Shown here: piece after piece, positions 56,340 through 64,000 of the stretch
Numbering within the stretch: position 1 is the first letter of the stretch
Layout of the letters: each line of letters opens with the position of its first letter
From: CAYQTO01 sp964420455
GTDB taxonomy: Bacteria; Sumerlaeota; Sumerlaeia; SLMS01
Direction of reading: 5' to 3'
DNA length: 64,000 nt
NCBI GenBank assembly: GCA_964420455.1
Contig: CAYQTO010000004.1
Location: 1 to 64,000 of the forward strand
Translations under genes and position numbers: made by a program
Notes under the pieces: generated by a model
Seen by the model: the letters and a program-made list of their open reading frames with translations, nothing else
The model's database searches: none
Told to the model about the DNA's origin: nothing

Positions 56340-58373
56340 GTGATTTCCATCCAGAAGCTTCGCAATCCCTACTTCATGCGGTGGTTTCTTTGGGTCATCC
56401 TTATCGTGACCATCCCCGCTTTCGTCCTCTTCTATGCGGGAGGGCCCAGCGCCGGCGGCGGGCTTTACTTTGGCCCCTATGCCACCATCGAGACCGAGGA
56501 TGGGGAAATCGAGTTAACCGGCGCCGATCTGGAGGCCTCGCGCAATCGCGCCGCCAACTACTACATCAACTTCGCTGTCGCTTCGGGCCAATTGCCACCC
56601 CAGCAATCTTTCCAGGCGGCCGCCAATATCCAGAACCGCCTCGACCCTCTGGACGTCGCCAAGTTCGCCGTTAGCGAGGTGGCCTTTGAGGAACGCCTCC
56701 GCCGCCAGGGAATTCGCGTAACCGATCGTCAGGTGTCCCGGTACCTCTCGGAGCAGGGCCTCACCCGCGAGCAGCTTCGCAATATTCTCCAGACTCGACG
56801 CATTACCGAGGCCGACTACGCCGCCATCCAGCGCCGCGACCTGAAGAACGCCCTCGCCACCGATACCGTCTCTCGTACCGCACGCACCTCGCTTCTCGAG
56901 CTCTGGAACCAGTACCGTCTCGAAAACGAAATGATCACCGCCGAGAGCGTCCGGATCAACATCCAGCCCGATCCCAATCTCGAGGTTTCCGGTGAACTCG
57001 TCCGGACAAAGTACGATGAACTTGTCGAGGCCAGGGACACGACCGTGATCGATCCTCCTCGGCGCGTGTACGAATACGTGGCCCTCAATCTTCCCGCACT
57101 CGATTCCGTCGAGCCAACGGAGGAGGAGTTGCGCGAAGCCTACGAGAACGCGCCAGCGGAGGATGGGGAACTTGTCGACCGGGGCGGGCTCAGCGTCCGC
57201 CAAGTCTTCGTCGAAGTCCCCGCTGACGCCAGCGACGAGGCGCGTGCCGAGGCCCGCGCCGACATCGAGGAAGCTCGCGCCCGCATCGAAGCAGGCGAGC
57301 CGTTTGCCCAGGTCGCCAACGAGGTGACCGACGATCCCGCAAACATTGTCATCACCGACGGTGATGCCCCGCCGACCCAGCGCGGCGGCCTCATCCCCGG
57401 AGAACTCGTCGGCGACGAGATCGACACCTACGGCGTCGACTTCATCACGTTCATTAATGAGTCGGACGCCAACGTCCTTTCGGGAATTCTGGAGGTCCCC
57501 GGCGGGTTCGCCATCGCCGAGGTGCTGTCGCGCCGCGAGCCGGGGCGTCTTTCATTCGATCGCGCACGGCCAGTCCTTCGCGAGCGACTCGTGGAGGAGA
57601 AGACCGCCCTGCGCGAAGCAGAACGGACGGACCTCATTCGCGACAATCTCACCCGGCTGCGGAGCGCCGCCGCCAGCAACACCACACTCGACGGCGTCGC
57701 GGCAGAACTCGGCGTCGAAGTGGAACGCACGTCACCCACCCTGGCCAGTTCGACCAGCATCACCGGAATCGGCAATCTCCAGGAAGAGCGCGAGGCCTTG
57801 GTGGGCCTTATTCCCGGACGCATGACCCCCGTCCTCCAGGCCAGCAATGGTACCGTAGCCGTCCTCAAGCTGGTGGAATTTATCGACGAGCGGGTCCGTG
57901 ACCTTGAGGAGGTGGAAACGCGGGTTGCGGACCTGGTGCGCCGGGACATGGCCCGTGACGAAGCCATGGCCCAGGCCAGCGAACTCCGCACTCGTGTCGT
58001 CGAGGGTGGCGACTCCTTCACCAGCGTGGTTCTCGAAATGGGTCTGGAGGCGAACCCGGTGGAACCCTTCCCCCGGGCGGAGCCCCCCGCCTTTGTCCAG
58101 CGTATTCCCGCCATGGTTCAGGACACCTATACCGCCGAGGCCGGCGACGTCCTCATGGAGGAATTCTCCCTCTTCAACATCACCAGCCAGGTGGTCATCC
58201 TGCACCTGCTGCAGGTCGATTCTCCAAGCCGCGAGACATTCCTCGAGGACCTTGGCAACCTGGAGGCGGGGATGCTCCTCGCCAAGCAGTCCGGCTTTAT
58301 CGAAGAGTATCGCCGCGAGGCCCTGATGGAAATGGACGCGGAATTCAACGAAGTGCTCTTGGATACGGAATAG
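56340..58373 (+). CDS. PpiD/SurA-like periplasmic peptidyl-prolyl isomerase, membrane-anchored
   Basis: A protein of about 677 residues resembling PpiD. The N terminus ISIQKLRNPYFMRWFLWVILIVTIPAFVLFYAG is a single membrane anchor. A SurA_N-like chaperone domain follows (about 40-210), then a parvulin domain with VRQVFVEVPADASDEARAEARADIEEARARIEAGEPFAQVANEVTD-type layout, GDAPPTQRGGLIPGELVG and FAIAEVLSRREP, and a C-terminal helical domain. It should help fold exported proteins at the periplasmic face. A GTG at 56340 is chosen because it gives the canonical short PpiD N terminus; an upstream TTG would add 51 unlike residues. Confidence 0.82.
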   Translation: MISIQKLRNPYFMRWFLWVILIVTIPAFVLFYAGGPSAGGGLYFGPYATIETEDGEIELTGADLEASRNRAANYYINFAVASGQLPPQQSFQAAANIQNRLDPLDVAKFAVSEVAFEERLRRQGIRVTDRQVSRYLSEQGLTREQLRNILQTRRITEADYAAIQRRDLKNALATDTVSRTARTSLLELWNQYRLENEMITAESVRINIQPDPNLEVSGELVRTKYDELVEARDTTVIDPPRRVYEYVALNLPALDSVEPTEEELREAYENAPAEDGELVDRGGLSVRQVFVEVPADASDEARAEARADIEEARARIEAGEPFAQVANEVTDDPANIVITDGDAPPTQRGGLIPGELVGDEIDTYGVDFITFINESDANVLSGILEVPGGFAIAEVLSRREPGRLSFDRARPVLRERLVEEKTALREAERTDLIRDNLTRLRSAAASNTTLDGVAAELGVEVERTSPTLASSTSITGIGNLQEEREALVGLIPGRMTPVLQASNGTVAVLKLVEFIDERVRDLEEVETRVADLVRRDMARDEAMAQASELRTRVVEGGDSFTSVVLEMGLEANPVEPFPRAEPPAFVQRIPAMVQDTYTAEAGDVLMEEFSLFNITSQVVILHLLQVDSPSRETFLEDLGNLEAGMLLAKQSGFIEEYRREALMEMDAEFNEVLLDTE

Positions 58374-58663
58374 CGCCAATGGTGTTGTTCGTGTCCCGTC
58401 CGGACGGCTCTTTCTTCTCCGTAAAGGGCTCCCCCGGGGGAAAACACACCTTTACGCGAACCATCTCCCCAATAAGCCCTTTACCGGGGGCATAAATCGT
58501 TTGTGTGGACGTGCAAGGGCTCGTGCAAACCCAGTAGCCATCGGGATTGCCAAAGAATCCGGTGGAAAGCTCGGCGGTTTCCCGGCGGAATGCGCGCCTC
58601 GCAAGCACCTCTCCCATGGCGGGGGATTCCAATCAACAGCACGGGGTAGGAGACAGGGCCCAC
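58374..58663. other. Intergenic region with alternative inverted repeats
   Basis: GTAAAGGGCT (58421-58430) is perfectly complementary to AGCCCTTTAC (58475-58484). Its first seven bases can instead pair with CCTTTAC (58449-58455), and CCCCCGGGGG lies between. The two pairings are mutually exclusive, as in attenuators, but no T-run follows. It may be the 3' end of the foldase transcript or a structured leader of the DUF4912 gene. Confidence 0.4.
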
Positions 58664-59986
58664 ATGGCGAAGAAGGAAGAAAAGAAGCCAACGCGGACGA
58701 CCAAAAAGGCAACGGGCGACGAAAAGCCCAAGGCCAAGGGGAAGGCGTCGGGTAGCAAAACTCCGACGACCGCAAAGGCGTCCTCGTCCAAGTCCGCCAC
58801 TCCCGCAAAGACGGCTTCAAAAAAGGGCGCTCCTCCGAGAACGAGCCCGGCCAGCGGCGGACCCGTCAAGGTCAAGAGAGCGACCGACGGGACGAAGAGC
58901 GACTCGTCCAAGCCACGCACTTCCGTTGAGAAGGCCACGGTCGCGACGGCACCGACCTCCGCCCCCAAGCGCGCCAAGGCCCCGGAGGCTCCCCCTTCCG
59001 CCAAGACCGCCGTGCCCCGCATCCCCCAGGCCGCCGTCGTTGAGGACAAGCTGCCCCACGAATACGGCCGCACCAAGATTGTCCTTCTCCTCCGCGATCC
59101 CGAATGGCTGTTCGCCTACTGGGAAATTGACGCGGAAACGCGCCGCTCCGCGGGAATCGTCCGTGGAAAGCACGAACGCAAACTGGTCCTCCGCGTCTAC
59201 GAGGACGGCCCCAATTCCGCCCTCTCACCGTACTTCGACATCGAGGCCAGCGACGAAACCTCCTCGTGGTATATCCATGCCCGGAACCCGAACTCGCGCG
59301 TCACCGTCGCTTTGGGGCTCTATGATTCCACCGGTGAGTTCCGAGAGATCACCCGGTCGAGCGCGGTGCAGCTCCCCCGAATGGGTATCGCGGAGAGTGC
59401 CGACCTTCAGTTCGCGGAAATCACCGACGAGATCTACGGGCAAATCGTCGAGCTTTCCGGGGGCGCCCGCATCGGCGACCGCCTCGGCAGCGACGAGTTC
59501 CTGCGCTCGCTCCAGAGCCGCATCCTCGAAAGCCTTCACGAAGGCCCGCTTTCCAGTGGCGTCCTTTCCTCCGGCGAATTCTTCGGCCTGTCGTCCGTCG
59601 GCCTGTCGTCCGGCTTGTTCAGCGGCCAGTTCGGCGGCGCCAGCGAGTTCCTCAGCAGCTGGCTGCTGCCGTCCTCCCTGTCTTCCATCGGCGAAGGTGG
59701 CGAGGACTCGGCCAAGAGGGGGCTCGAACGCGACCGGCGCTTCTGGCTCGAGGTCGGTGTCGACGTCATCGTTTACGGCGCGACAGAGCCCAACGCCCGG
59801 GTGACCTTCATGGGCAAGCCGATCGCCCTCACGCCGGACGGAACCTTCCGGTTCCGCATGGTCCTGCCCGACACGGAGGTGGAGTTCCCCGTCGAGGCCG
59901 TCAGCGCCGACGGCGCCGAGACCCGCCGCGTCAAGCCGGTGGTCAAGCGCCACACCGAGGGGAACCCCCACGAACCGGTGGAGTGA
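58664..59986 (+). CDS. DUF4912 protein with long basic low-complexity N terminus
   Basis: A 440-residue protein. The first about 120 residues are Lys/Ala/Pro/Ser/Thr-rich (KKEEKKPTRTTKKATGDEK onward), resembling histone H1-like tails. The DUF4912 domain follows (LPHEYGRTKIVLLLRDPEWLFAYWEID to VTVALGLYDS). A Ser/Gly/Leu/Phe low-complexity stretch (about 330-370) precedes a C-terminal strand-rich segment (VIVYGATEPNARVTFMGKPIALTPDGTFRFR). The DUF4912 function is not established. The tail suggests nucleic-acid or polyanion binding. A terminator and an octamer follow the stop. Confidence 0.85.
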   Translation: MAKKEEKKPTRTTKKATGDEKPKAKGKASGSKTPTTAKASSSKSATPAKTASKKGAPPRTSPASGGPVKVKRATDGTKSDSSKPRTSVEKATVATAPTSAPKRAKAPEAPPSAKTAVPRIPQAAVVEDKLPHEYGRTKIVLLLRDPEWLFAYWEIDAETRRSAGIVRGKHERKLVLRVYEDGPNSALSPYFDIEASDETSSWYIHARNPNSRVTVALGLYDSTGEFREITRSSAVQLPRMGIAESADLQFAEITDEIYGQIVELSGGARIGDRLGSDEFLRSLQSRILESLHEGPLSSGVLSSGEFFGLSSVGLSSGLFSGQFGGASEFLSSWLLPSSLSSIGEGGEDSAKRGLERDRRFWLEVGVDVIVYGATEPNARVTFMGKPIALTPDGTFRFRMVLPDTEVEFPVEAVSADGAETRRVKPVVKRHTEGNPHEPVE

Positions 59987-60003
59987 TTCCCACCCCTGCG
60001 ACT

Positions 60004-60011
60004 GTATAGAC
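60004..60011 (+). repeat. GTATAGAC octamer, copy 19 (intergenic)
   Basis: The only exact copy outside a gene. It lies 18 bases after the DUF4912 stop and 2 bases before a terminator stem, so protein coding cannot explain it. Confidence 0.9.
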
Positions 60012-60013
60012 AT

Positions 60014-60050
60014 GCCCCCGGGTTTCCCTTGCTTTCCGGGGGCGCTTTTC
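60014..60050 (+). terminator. Rho-independent terminator after the DUF4912 gene
   Basis: GCCCCCGG pairs with CCGGGGGC around a 14-base loop and is followed by GCTTTTC. Confidence 0.8.
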
Positions 60051-60084
60051 TGATCACCACTTCAGCGGCCTCCTGCGACGTTGG

Positions 60085-60261
60085 TTGGGAGAGACAGCCC
60101 TGGAGCCGATGCGACAATACTGGGAGCCTTTTGTTCCGGCGGCGGCCATGCCCCTTCGGGGGATGCTTCCAGGCTGGAATGCGGGCGCCCACTTGTGAGA
60201 CCCAGGGTTTCACGAGGCTGTCTGCTCCGACGGCGAAGCGGGAGGCTGTAGCATCTTTCAC
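60085..60261 (+). ncRNA. Candidate structured small RNA (6S-like rod)
   Basis: This stretch between two terminators has no supported ORF but folds as a long rod. The closing stem is AGACAGCC (60092-60099) with GGCTGTCT (60216-60223), extended outward to 60085/60230. Inner pairings include ACAA/TTGT, TGGG/CCCA and TTCCGGC (60134-60140) with GCTGGAA (60173-60179), capped by a CCCC-TTCG-GGGG hairpin. Large internal loops lie near the middle. Size and shape recall 6S RNA, but I did not match a conserved sequence, so a gyrA leader or another RNA is possible. Confidence 0.4.
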
Positions 60262-60298
60262 CGCCCGGGCCCCGCAGGGACCCGGGCGCTTTCTTTTT
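60262..60298 (+). terminator. Terminator ending the candidate small RNA
   Basis: CGCCCGGG pairs with CCCGGGCG and is followed by CTTTCTTTTT. It lies 119 bases before gyrA. Confidence 0.8.
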
Positions 60299-60416
60299 CC
60301 CGCATCTCGCGCTTGATTCTCCCCCCCGCGGCGGCGAATCTACCCCGTTCATCAGCACCGATCCAGCCCCCCGGGTCCCTTCCGGCCCACGCCCACAACG
60401 AGGTTCCACACCGCCC

Positions 60417-62966
60417 ATGGACGAAATTCGCGAGAACATCCGCCCGATCGCCATCGAAGAGGAGATGCGCAGCGCCTTCCTCGACTACTCGATGTCGGTG
60501 ATCGTCAGCCGGGCACTGCCCGACGTGCGCGACGGCCTCAAGCCCGTCCACCGGCGGATCCTCTACGCGATGTACACGGGCGGGTTCCGATCCAACCGCC
60601 CTCCGTCCAAGTCCGGCCGCATCGTTGGGGACGTCCTCGGAAAGTACCACCCCCACGGCGACACCGCCGTCTACGACGCCATGGTCCGCATGGCCCAGAG
60701 CTGGTCCATGCGCGAGATGCTCATCGAGGGCCAGGGCAACTACGGCTCCATGGACGGCGATCCCCCCGCGGCGATGCGTTACACCGAGGCGCGCCTGCGC
60801 TCCATCGGCGAGGCGATGCTGACCGACATCGATAAGGACACGGTCAACTTCGTCCCCAACTACGACGGCAAGGACCTCGAGCCGGTCGTCCTCCCCAGCG
60901 CCTTTCCCAACCTCCTCGTCAATGGGTCCGAGGGCATCGCCGTCGGCATGGCCACCAAGATTCCGCCCCACAACCTGGGCGAGTGTATAGACGCCTTGGT
61001 CCTCCTCATCGACAAGCCGAAGGCCACCCTCGAGGAGGTCATGGCACTGATGCCCGGGCCGGACTTTCCCACCGGCGGCTATATCCTGGGCCGCGAGGGC
61101 ATCCGCTCCGCCTATTCCACCGGCCGAGGCCGTGTCGTCATGCGCGCCCGATGCATGACCGAGCAGCTCAAGAATGGCAAGGAAGCGGTCATCGTCAGCG
61201 AGCTGCCCTATCAGACCAACAAGGCGACCCTTATCGCGAATATCGCCGGCCTCGTCCGCGAGAAGAAGCTCCTCGGCATCACCGACATCCGCGACGAGTC
61301 GGACCGCGACGGCATGCGCATCGTTATCGAGCTGCGCCGCGGCGAGGAAGCCGAGGTCGTCATCAACAACCTTTACAAGAAGACGGGGATGCAGGCGACC
61401 TTTGGCGTGATCCTCCTCGCCATCGTCAACAACCAGCCGCGCTATTTGTCGCTCCTGCGCATCCTGCACCTGTATATCCAGCACCGGCGCGAGGTGCTCC
61501 TGCGGGCGACGCGCTTCGACCTCAACAAGGCCCAGGAACGCCTCCACATCGTCGAGGGCCTCCTTACCGCCCTCGCCAACATCGACGAGGTGGTACGCAT
61601 CATCCGCGAGAGCGCCGATACGGACGGGGCCCGCACCGCCCTGATGGAAAACTTCGTCCTCTCGCGCCGCCAGGCCGACGCCATCCTCGAGATGCGCCTG
61701 CGCACCCTCACCGCCCTCGAAGTCCACAAGCTCGAGGACGAACGCACCGAACTCAAGGCCCTCATCGAGCGCCTCGAGGCCATCCTCGCCTCCGAGAAAA
61801 GACAGTACGAGGTCATCCGCGAAGACCTCCTCGACGTGAAAAAGCGCTACGCCAATCGGCGCCTCTCCGAGATCATTAACGATCCCGGCGAGATGACCGT
61901 CGAGGACCTCATCGCCGAGGAACGCATGGTCATTACCATCAGCCATGCGGGCTACATCAAGCGCACCGACATGAACCTTTACCGCAAACAGAAGCGTGGC
62001 GGGAAGGGGACCATCGGCGCCGAGACGCGCGACGAGGACTGGGTCGAGCACCTTTTCGTGGGCACGACCCACGACTACATGATGTTCTTCACCAATCTGG
62101 GGAAGGCCTACTGGCTGAAGGTCTGGGAGCTTCCCCAGGCGGGACGTGCATCGAAGGGGCGCCCGATCGTGAACCTCCTCGAGGCCCTCGAGAAGGACGA
62201 GAGAATCCAGGCGGTTGTCGCCGTCTCCGAGTTCCGCGACGACCACTTCCTCGTCTTCTGCACCCGCAAGGGCCAGGTGCAGAAGAACGCCCTCTCCCTT
62301 TACAGCAATCCGCTGAAGCGCGGCATCAAGGCCTTCAACATCGGGGAGGACGACGAGCTCATCACCGTGAAGCTCGCCGCCGACGACCAGGACATCCTCA
62401 TCGCCACGCGCAAGGGCATGGCCGTCCGCATGAAGACGGCGGACATCCGCGCCGCCGGACGCTTTACCCAGGGCGTGCGCGGCATCACCCTTACCGAAGG
62501 CGACCGCGTCATCGGCATGGAGTCGCTCCGGCCCGACGGCACGATCCTCACCGTGTCCGAAAAGGGCATGGGCAAGCGGTCGGAAATCGAGGACTATCGC
62601 CGGATCAGCCGCGGCGGGAAGGGCGTGATCAACATGCGCCTCACGGATCGCACCGGCGAGATTGTTGGCATCAACGAGGTCCTCGATACGGACGAAATGA
62701 TCATCATCACCGCCAAGGGCCAGACGATCCGCTTCCGCGTGTCGGACCTGCGGGTGATCGGTCGCGCGACCCAGGGGGTGAAGCTGTTCTCCCTCGACGA
62801 GGGCGACCGCATCGTTGCCGTCTCCCGCGTCGCCGAGGACGAGGAAAAGGACGACGAGTCCCAGTCCTCGGCCACCGGCGAGTCGCCCGCCGAAGGCGCC
62901 CCGGAGGCCGAATCTGAAGACACCGGCATCCAGGGCGAAGAGACGGATACCCCCCCCGAGGCTTAA
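60417..62966 (+). CDS. gyrA: DNA gyrase subunit A
   Basis: An 849-residue type IIA topoisomerase subunit. N-terminal SYSMSVIV-type and RALPDVRDGLKPVHRRILYAM segments lead to the winged-helix region KYHPHGDTAVYDAMVRMAQ (Thr at the E. coli Ser83 position, Asp retained at 87). The catalytic tyrosine is in AAMRYTEARL. The C-terminal beta-pinwheel carries the GyrA box as QKRGGKG, which identifies gyrase rather than topoisomerase IV. An acidic tail ends the protein. One octamer encodes Cys-Ile-Asp. gyrB is not in the window. Confidence 0.97.
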   Translation: MDEIRENIRPIAIEEEMRSAFLDYSMSVIVSRALPDVRDGLKPVHRRILYAMYTGGFRSNRPPSKSGRIVGDVLGKYHPHGDTAVYDAMVRMAQSWSMREMLIEGQGNYGSMDGDPPAAMRYTEARLRSIGEAMLTDIDKDTVNFVPNYDGKDLEPVVLPSAFPNLLVNGSEGIAVGMATKIPPHNLGECIDALVLLIDKPKATLEEVMALMPGPDFPTGGYILGREGIRSAYSTGRGRVVMRARCMTEQLKNGKEAVIVSELPYQTNKATLIANIAGLVREKKLLGITDIRDESDRDGMRIVIELRRGEEAEVVINNLYKKTGMQATFGVILLAIVNNQPRYLSLLRILHLYIQHRREVLLRATRFDLNKAQERLHIVEGLLTALANIDEVVRIIRESADTDGARTALMENFVLSRRQADAILEMRLRTLTALEVHKLEDERTELKALIERLEAILASEKRQYEVIREDLLDVKKRYANRRLSEIINDPGEMTVEDLIAEERMVITISHAGYIKRTDMNLYRKQKRGGKGTIGAETRDEDWVEHLFVGTTHDYMMFFTNLGKAYWLKVWELPQAGRASKGRPIVNLLEALEKDERIQAVVAVSEFRDDHFLVFCTRKGQVQKNALSLYSNPLKRGIKAFNIGEDDELITVKLAADDQDILIATRKGMAVRMKTADIRAAGRFTQGVRGITLTEGDRVIGMESLRPDGTILTVSEKGMGKRSEIEDYRRISRGGKGVINMRLTDRTGEIVGINEVLDTDEMIIITAKGQTIRFRVSDLRVIGRATQGVKLFSLDEGDRIVAVSRVAEDEEKDDESQSSATGESPAEGAPEAESEDTGIQGEETDTPPEA
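60985..60992 (+). repeat. GTATAGAC octamer, copy 20
   Basis: Exact octamer in gyrA, TGT ATA GAC (Cys-Ile-Asp) in GECIDALVLL. Confidence 0.9.
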
Positions 62967-63083
62967 CGACCCTCCGAATCTGAAAAGCGACTCGAGCATC
63001 GCCAACTTTCCTTGCGTTGCCCAGCCCCCATGGTCCAAAGACGTTGCGTCACTGCAACGCTCCCCCATTTTCAGGAGGATTCC

Positions 63084-63950
63084 ATGATTCGGAACCTTGC
63101 CCTTTGCATGCTGGCGGCCGGCCTTGCCGCACCCGCCACGGCCCAGATCTCTGCGTCGGACTTCAGCGCCACCGCTGCCTTCCGCGAAGACTTTGCCGGC
63201 TCCCTCACCGGCCAGTGGGAAATCAATCCGGACAACACGGCCGCCGTTATCGACGTCCTGACGCCATCGATCTCCACCAGCGGCAATGCCGTTATCGACG
63301 CCACAGACGGCGTTTTGGTGATGGGGAACAATTCGAGCACGTATTCCGGAAACTTTGGCCTTCAATACTACCAGTGCATCAACTCGGCGAACGACGGTTC
63401 GGGCGACGACTTCACGAACCTCGACAGTTGTTACATCCTTGCCCGGATTTACGTGCTCGCCCCTGGGGAAGTCAGTGCGAACATTGCGGGGGCCAATGGC
63501 CGGTGGCAGGTGGGTCCCTATATCCACGGTGAGTCGAATGTGAGCGGGCCCCTGTTCCGTGCGGCGCCGTTCTACAACAATGACGGTACCGGTGGCGGCC
63601 CCGGCGCGGGCTGGCGCGGTATGAACGGCCCGGATGGCCTCTTCACCAACACAGGCACGATCGCGTCCTCTGCCTGGCGCCTCTTCTCGATCATGACCCT
63701 GGTCGATGGTGACACAGAGACCGTCGACCCGGTCGCGGTTGGCTTCGACGCCAACGGCGACGGCACCATCGACGAGGGCACCACCGACGAGTTCAACATC
63801 GTCCAGCGCGACCAGACCGATGATCCCTTTGGCCCCTTCGGCATCTTTACCGTTGGCGACGTCAACATTGACAATAACCCACTCCTCATTGACTGGATCG
63901 AGCTGCGGCTCCCAGCCGGTACCAGCGAGAAGGATTGGCACCTCTACTGA
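63084..63950 (+). CDS. Secreted protein of unknown function
   Basis: A 288-residue protein with a classical signal peptide (LALCMLAAGLAAPATAQ). The mature protein is strand-rich, Asn/Asp/Gly-rich and low in Lys, like surface or extracellular beta-sandwich proteins. It contains FDANGDGTIDEG, a calcium-binding-type DxNxDG loop. I do not recognise a family. AGGAGG sits ideally before the ATG, and an inverted repeat CGTTGC-N6-GCAACG (63042-63059) lies 25 bases upstream and could be an operator. The last 50 bases of the window hold nothing recognisable. Confidence 0.6.
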   Translation: MIRNLALCMLAAGLAAPATAQISASDFSATAAFREDFAGSLTGQWEINPDNTAAVIDVLTPSISTSGNAVIDATDGVLVMGNNSSTYSGNFGLQYYQCINSANDGSGDDFTNLDSCYILARIYVLAPGEVSANIAGANGRWQVGPYIHGESNVSGPLFRAAPFYNNDGTGGGPGAGWRGMNGPDGLFTNTGTIASSAWRLFSIMTLVDGDTETVDPVAVGFDANGDGTIDEGTTDEFNIVQRDQTDDPFGPFGIFTVGDVNIDNNPLLIDWIELRLPAGTSEKDWHLY

Positions 63951-64000
63951 TTCACGTCCTTCAGGGCACGGTCATTCCTCGGGGCGTCGCGTTGATCGCG

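Noticed and set aside
58345..58632. Leftward 95-codon frame antisense to the foldase 3' end
   Set aside because: It runs through the inverted repeats, lacks a start site with a ribosome-binding sequence and has no homology I recognise.
63042..63059. Inverted repeat before the secreted protein as a terminator
   Set aside because: The arms are only six bases and no T-run follows; at most it is an operator.
60258..63941. 1227-codon open frame antisense to gyrA and the secreted protein gene
   Set aside because: It is a codon-bias shadow of the GC-rich sense genes; gyrA on the other strand is certain.

Overview
The window is a gene-dense, GC-rich stretch of bacterial chromosome (roughly two-thirds GC by eye) with housekeeping genes, no tRNA or rRNA genes, no CRISPR array and no recognisable insertion sequence or prophage. 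Lipoproteins, an RND permease, a periplasmic foldase and a ZnuA-type binding protein point to a Gram-negative (diderm) organism. The mix of a DUF4912 protein, a secreted ADP-ribosylglycohydrolase relative, a gingipain-like lipoprotein and a serine-palmitoyltransferase-like enzyme suggests an uncultured lineage near Sumerlaeota, Hydrogenedentes or PVC bacteria. That placement is inference only.

Layout. 0-4.3 kb: end of rsmG, a terminator, then a leftward operon (YhaM-like nuclease, PilZ protein, glycosyltransferase, epimerase). 4.5-11 kb: a transporter-thioesterase fusion, a LarC/rhodanese/M14/response-regulator block, and tgt. 11-17 kb: a large GGDEF-EAL protein and a znuABC zinc operon whose ATPase gene is frameshifted in a G6 tract. 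17-22 kb: cell-wall or polysaccharide hydrolases (beta-lactamase family, GH3, esterase-SGNH fusion). 22-33.5 kb: small lipoprotein and TPR genes, an RND permease, an HU/IHF protein, a 1425-residue gingipain-family lipoprotein coupled to a second lipoprotein, and an SPT-like PLP enzyme. 33.8-38.7 kb: a sigma-54 activator, a thioredoxin-fold protein, two Hsp20 genes, a YugP protease, and a SAM-riboswitch-like leader before a gene of unknown function. 38.8-50.8 kb: aspS with a large insertion, DUF493, a sugar-uptake operon with an ADP-ribosylglycohydrolase relative, clpB and pyrC. 50.8-64 kb: ilvE, a double-receiver regulator, an RsmC-like methyltransferase, cstA, a PpiD/SurA-like foldase, a DUF4912 protein, a structured RNA candidate, gyrA and a secreted protein.

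Genes within operons are tightly packed. Many stop and start codons overlap as ATGA or GTGA, and several convergent pairs overlap at their stop codons.

The strongest unexplained signal is the octamer GTATAGAC (either orientation), present 20 times where base composition predicts about one. It lies in three codon registers, on both strands, and once in an intergenic site beside a terminator. Selection on the DNA itself is therefore more likely than protein constraint. Other leads are the SAM-clan riboswitch before an unknown gene, a terminator-flanked 6S-like RNA candidate, a shared CGTCGCA motif upstream of clpB and the hsp20 pair, and unusual insertions and fusions in several proteins.
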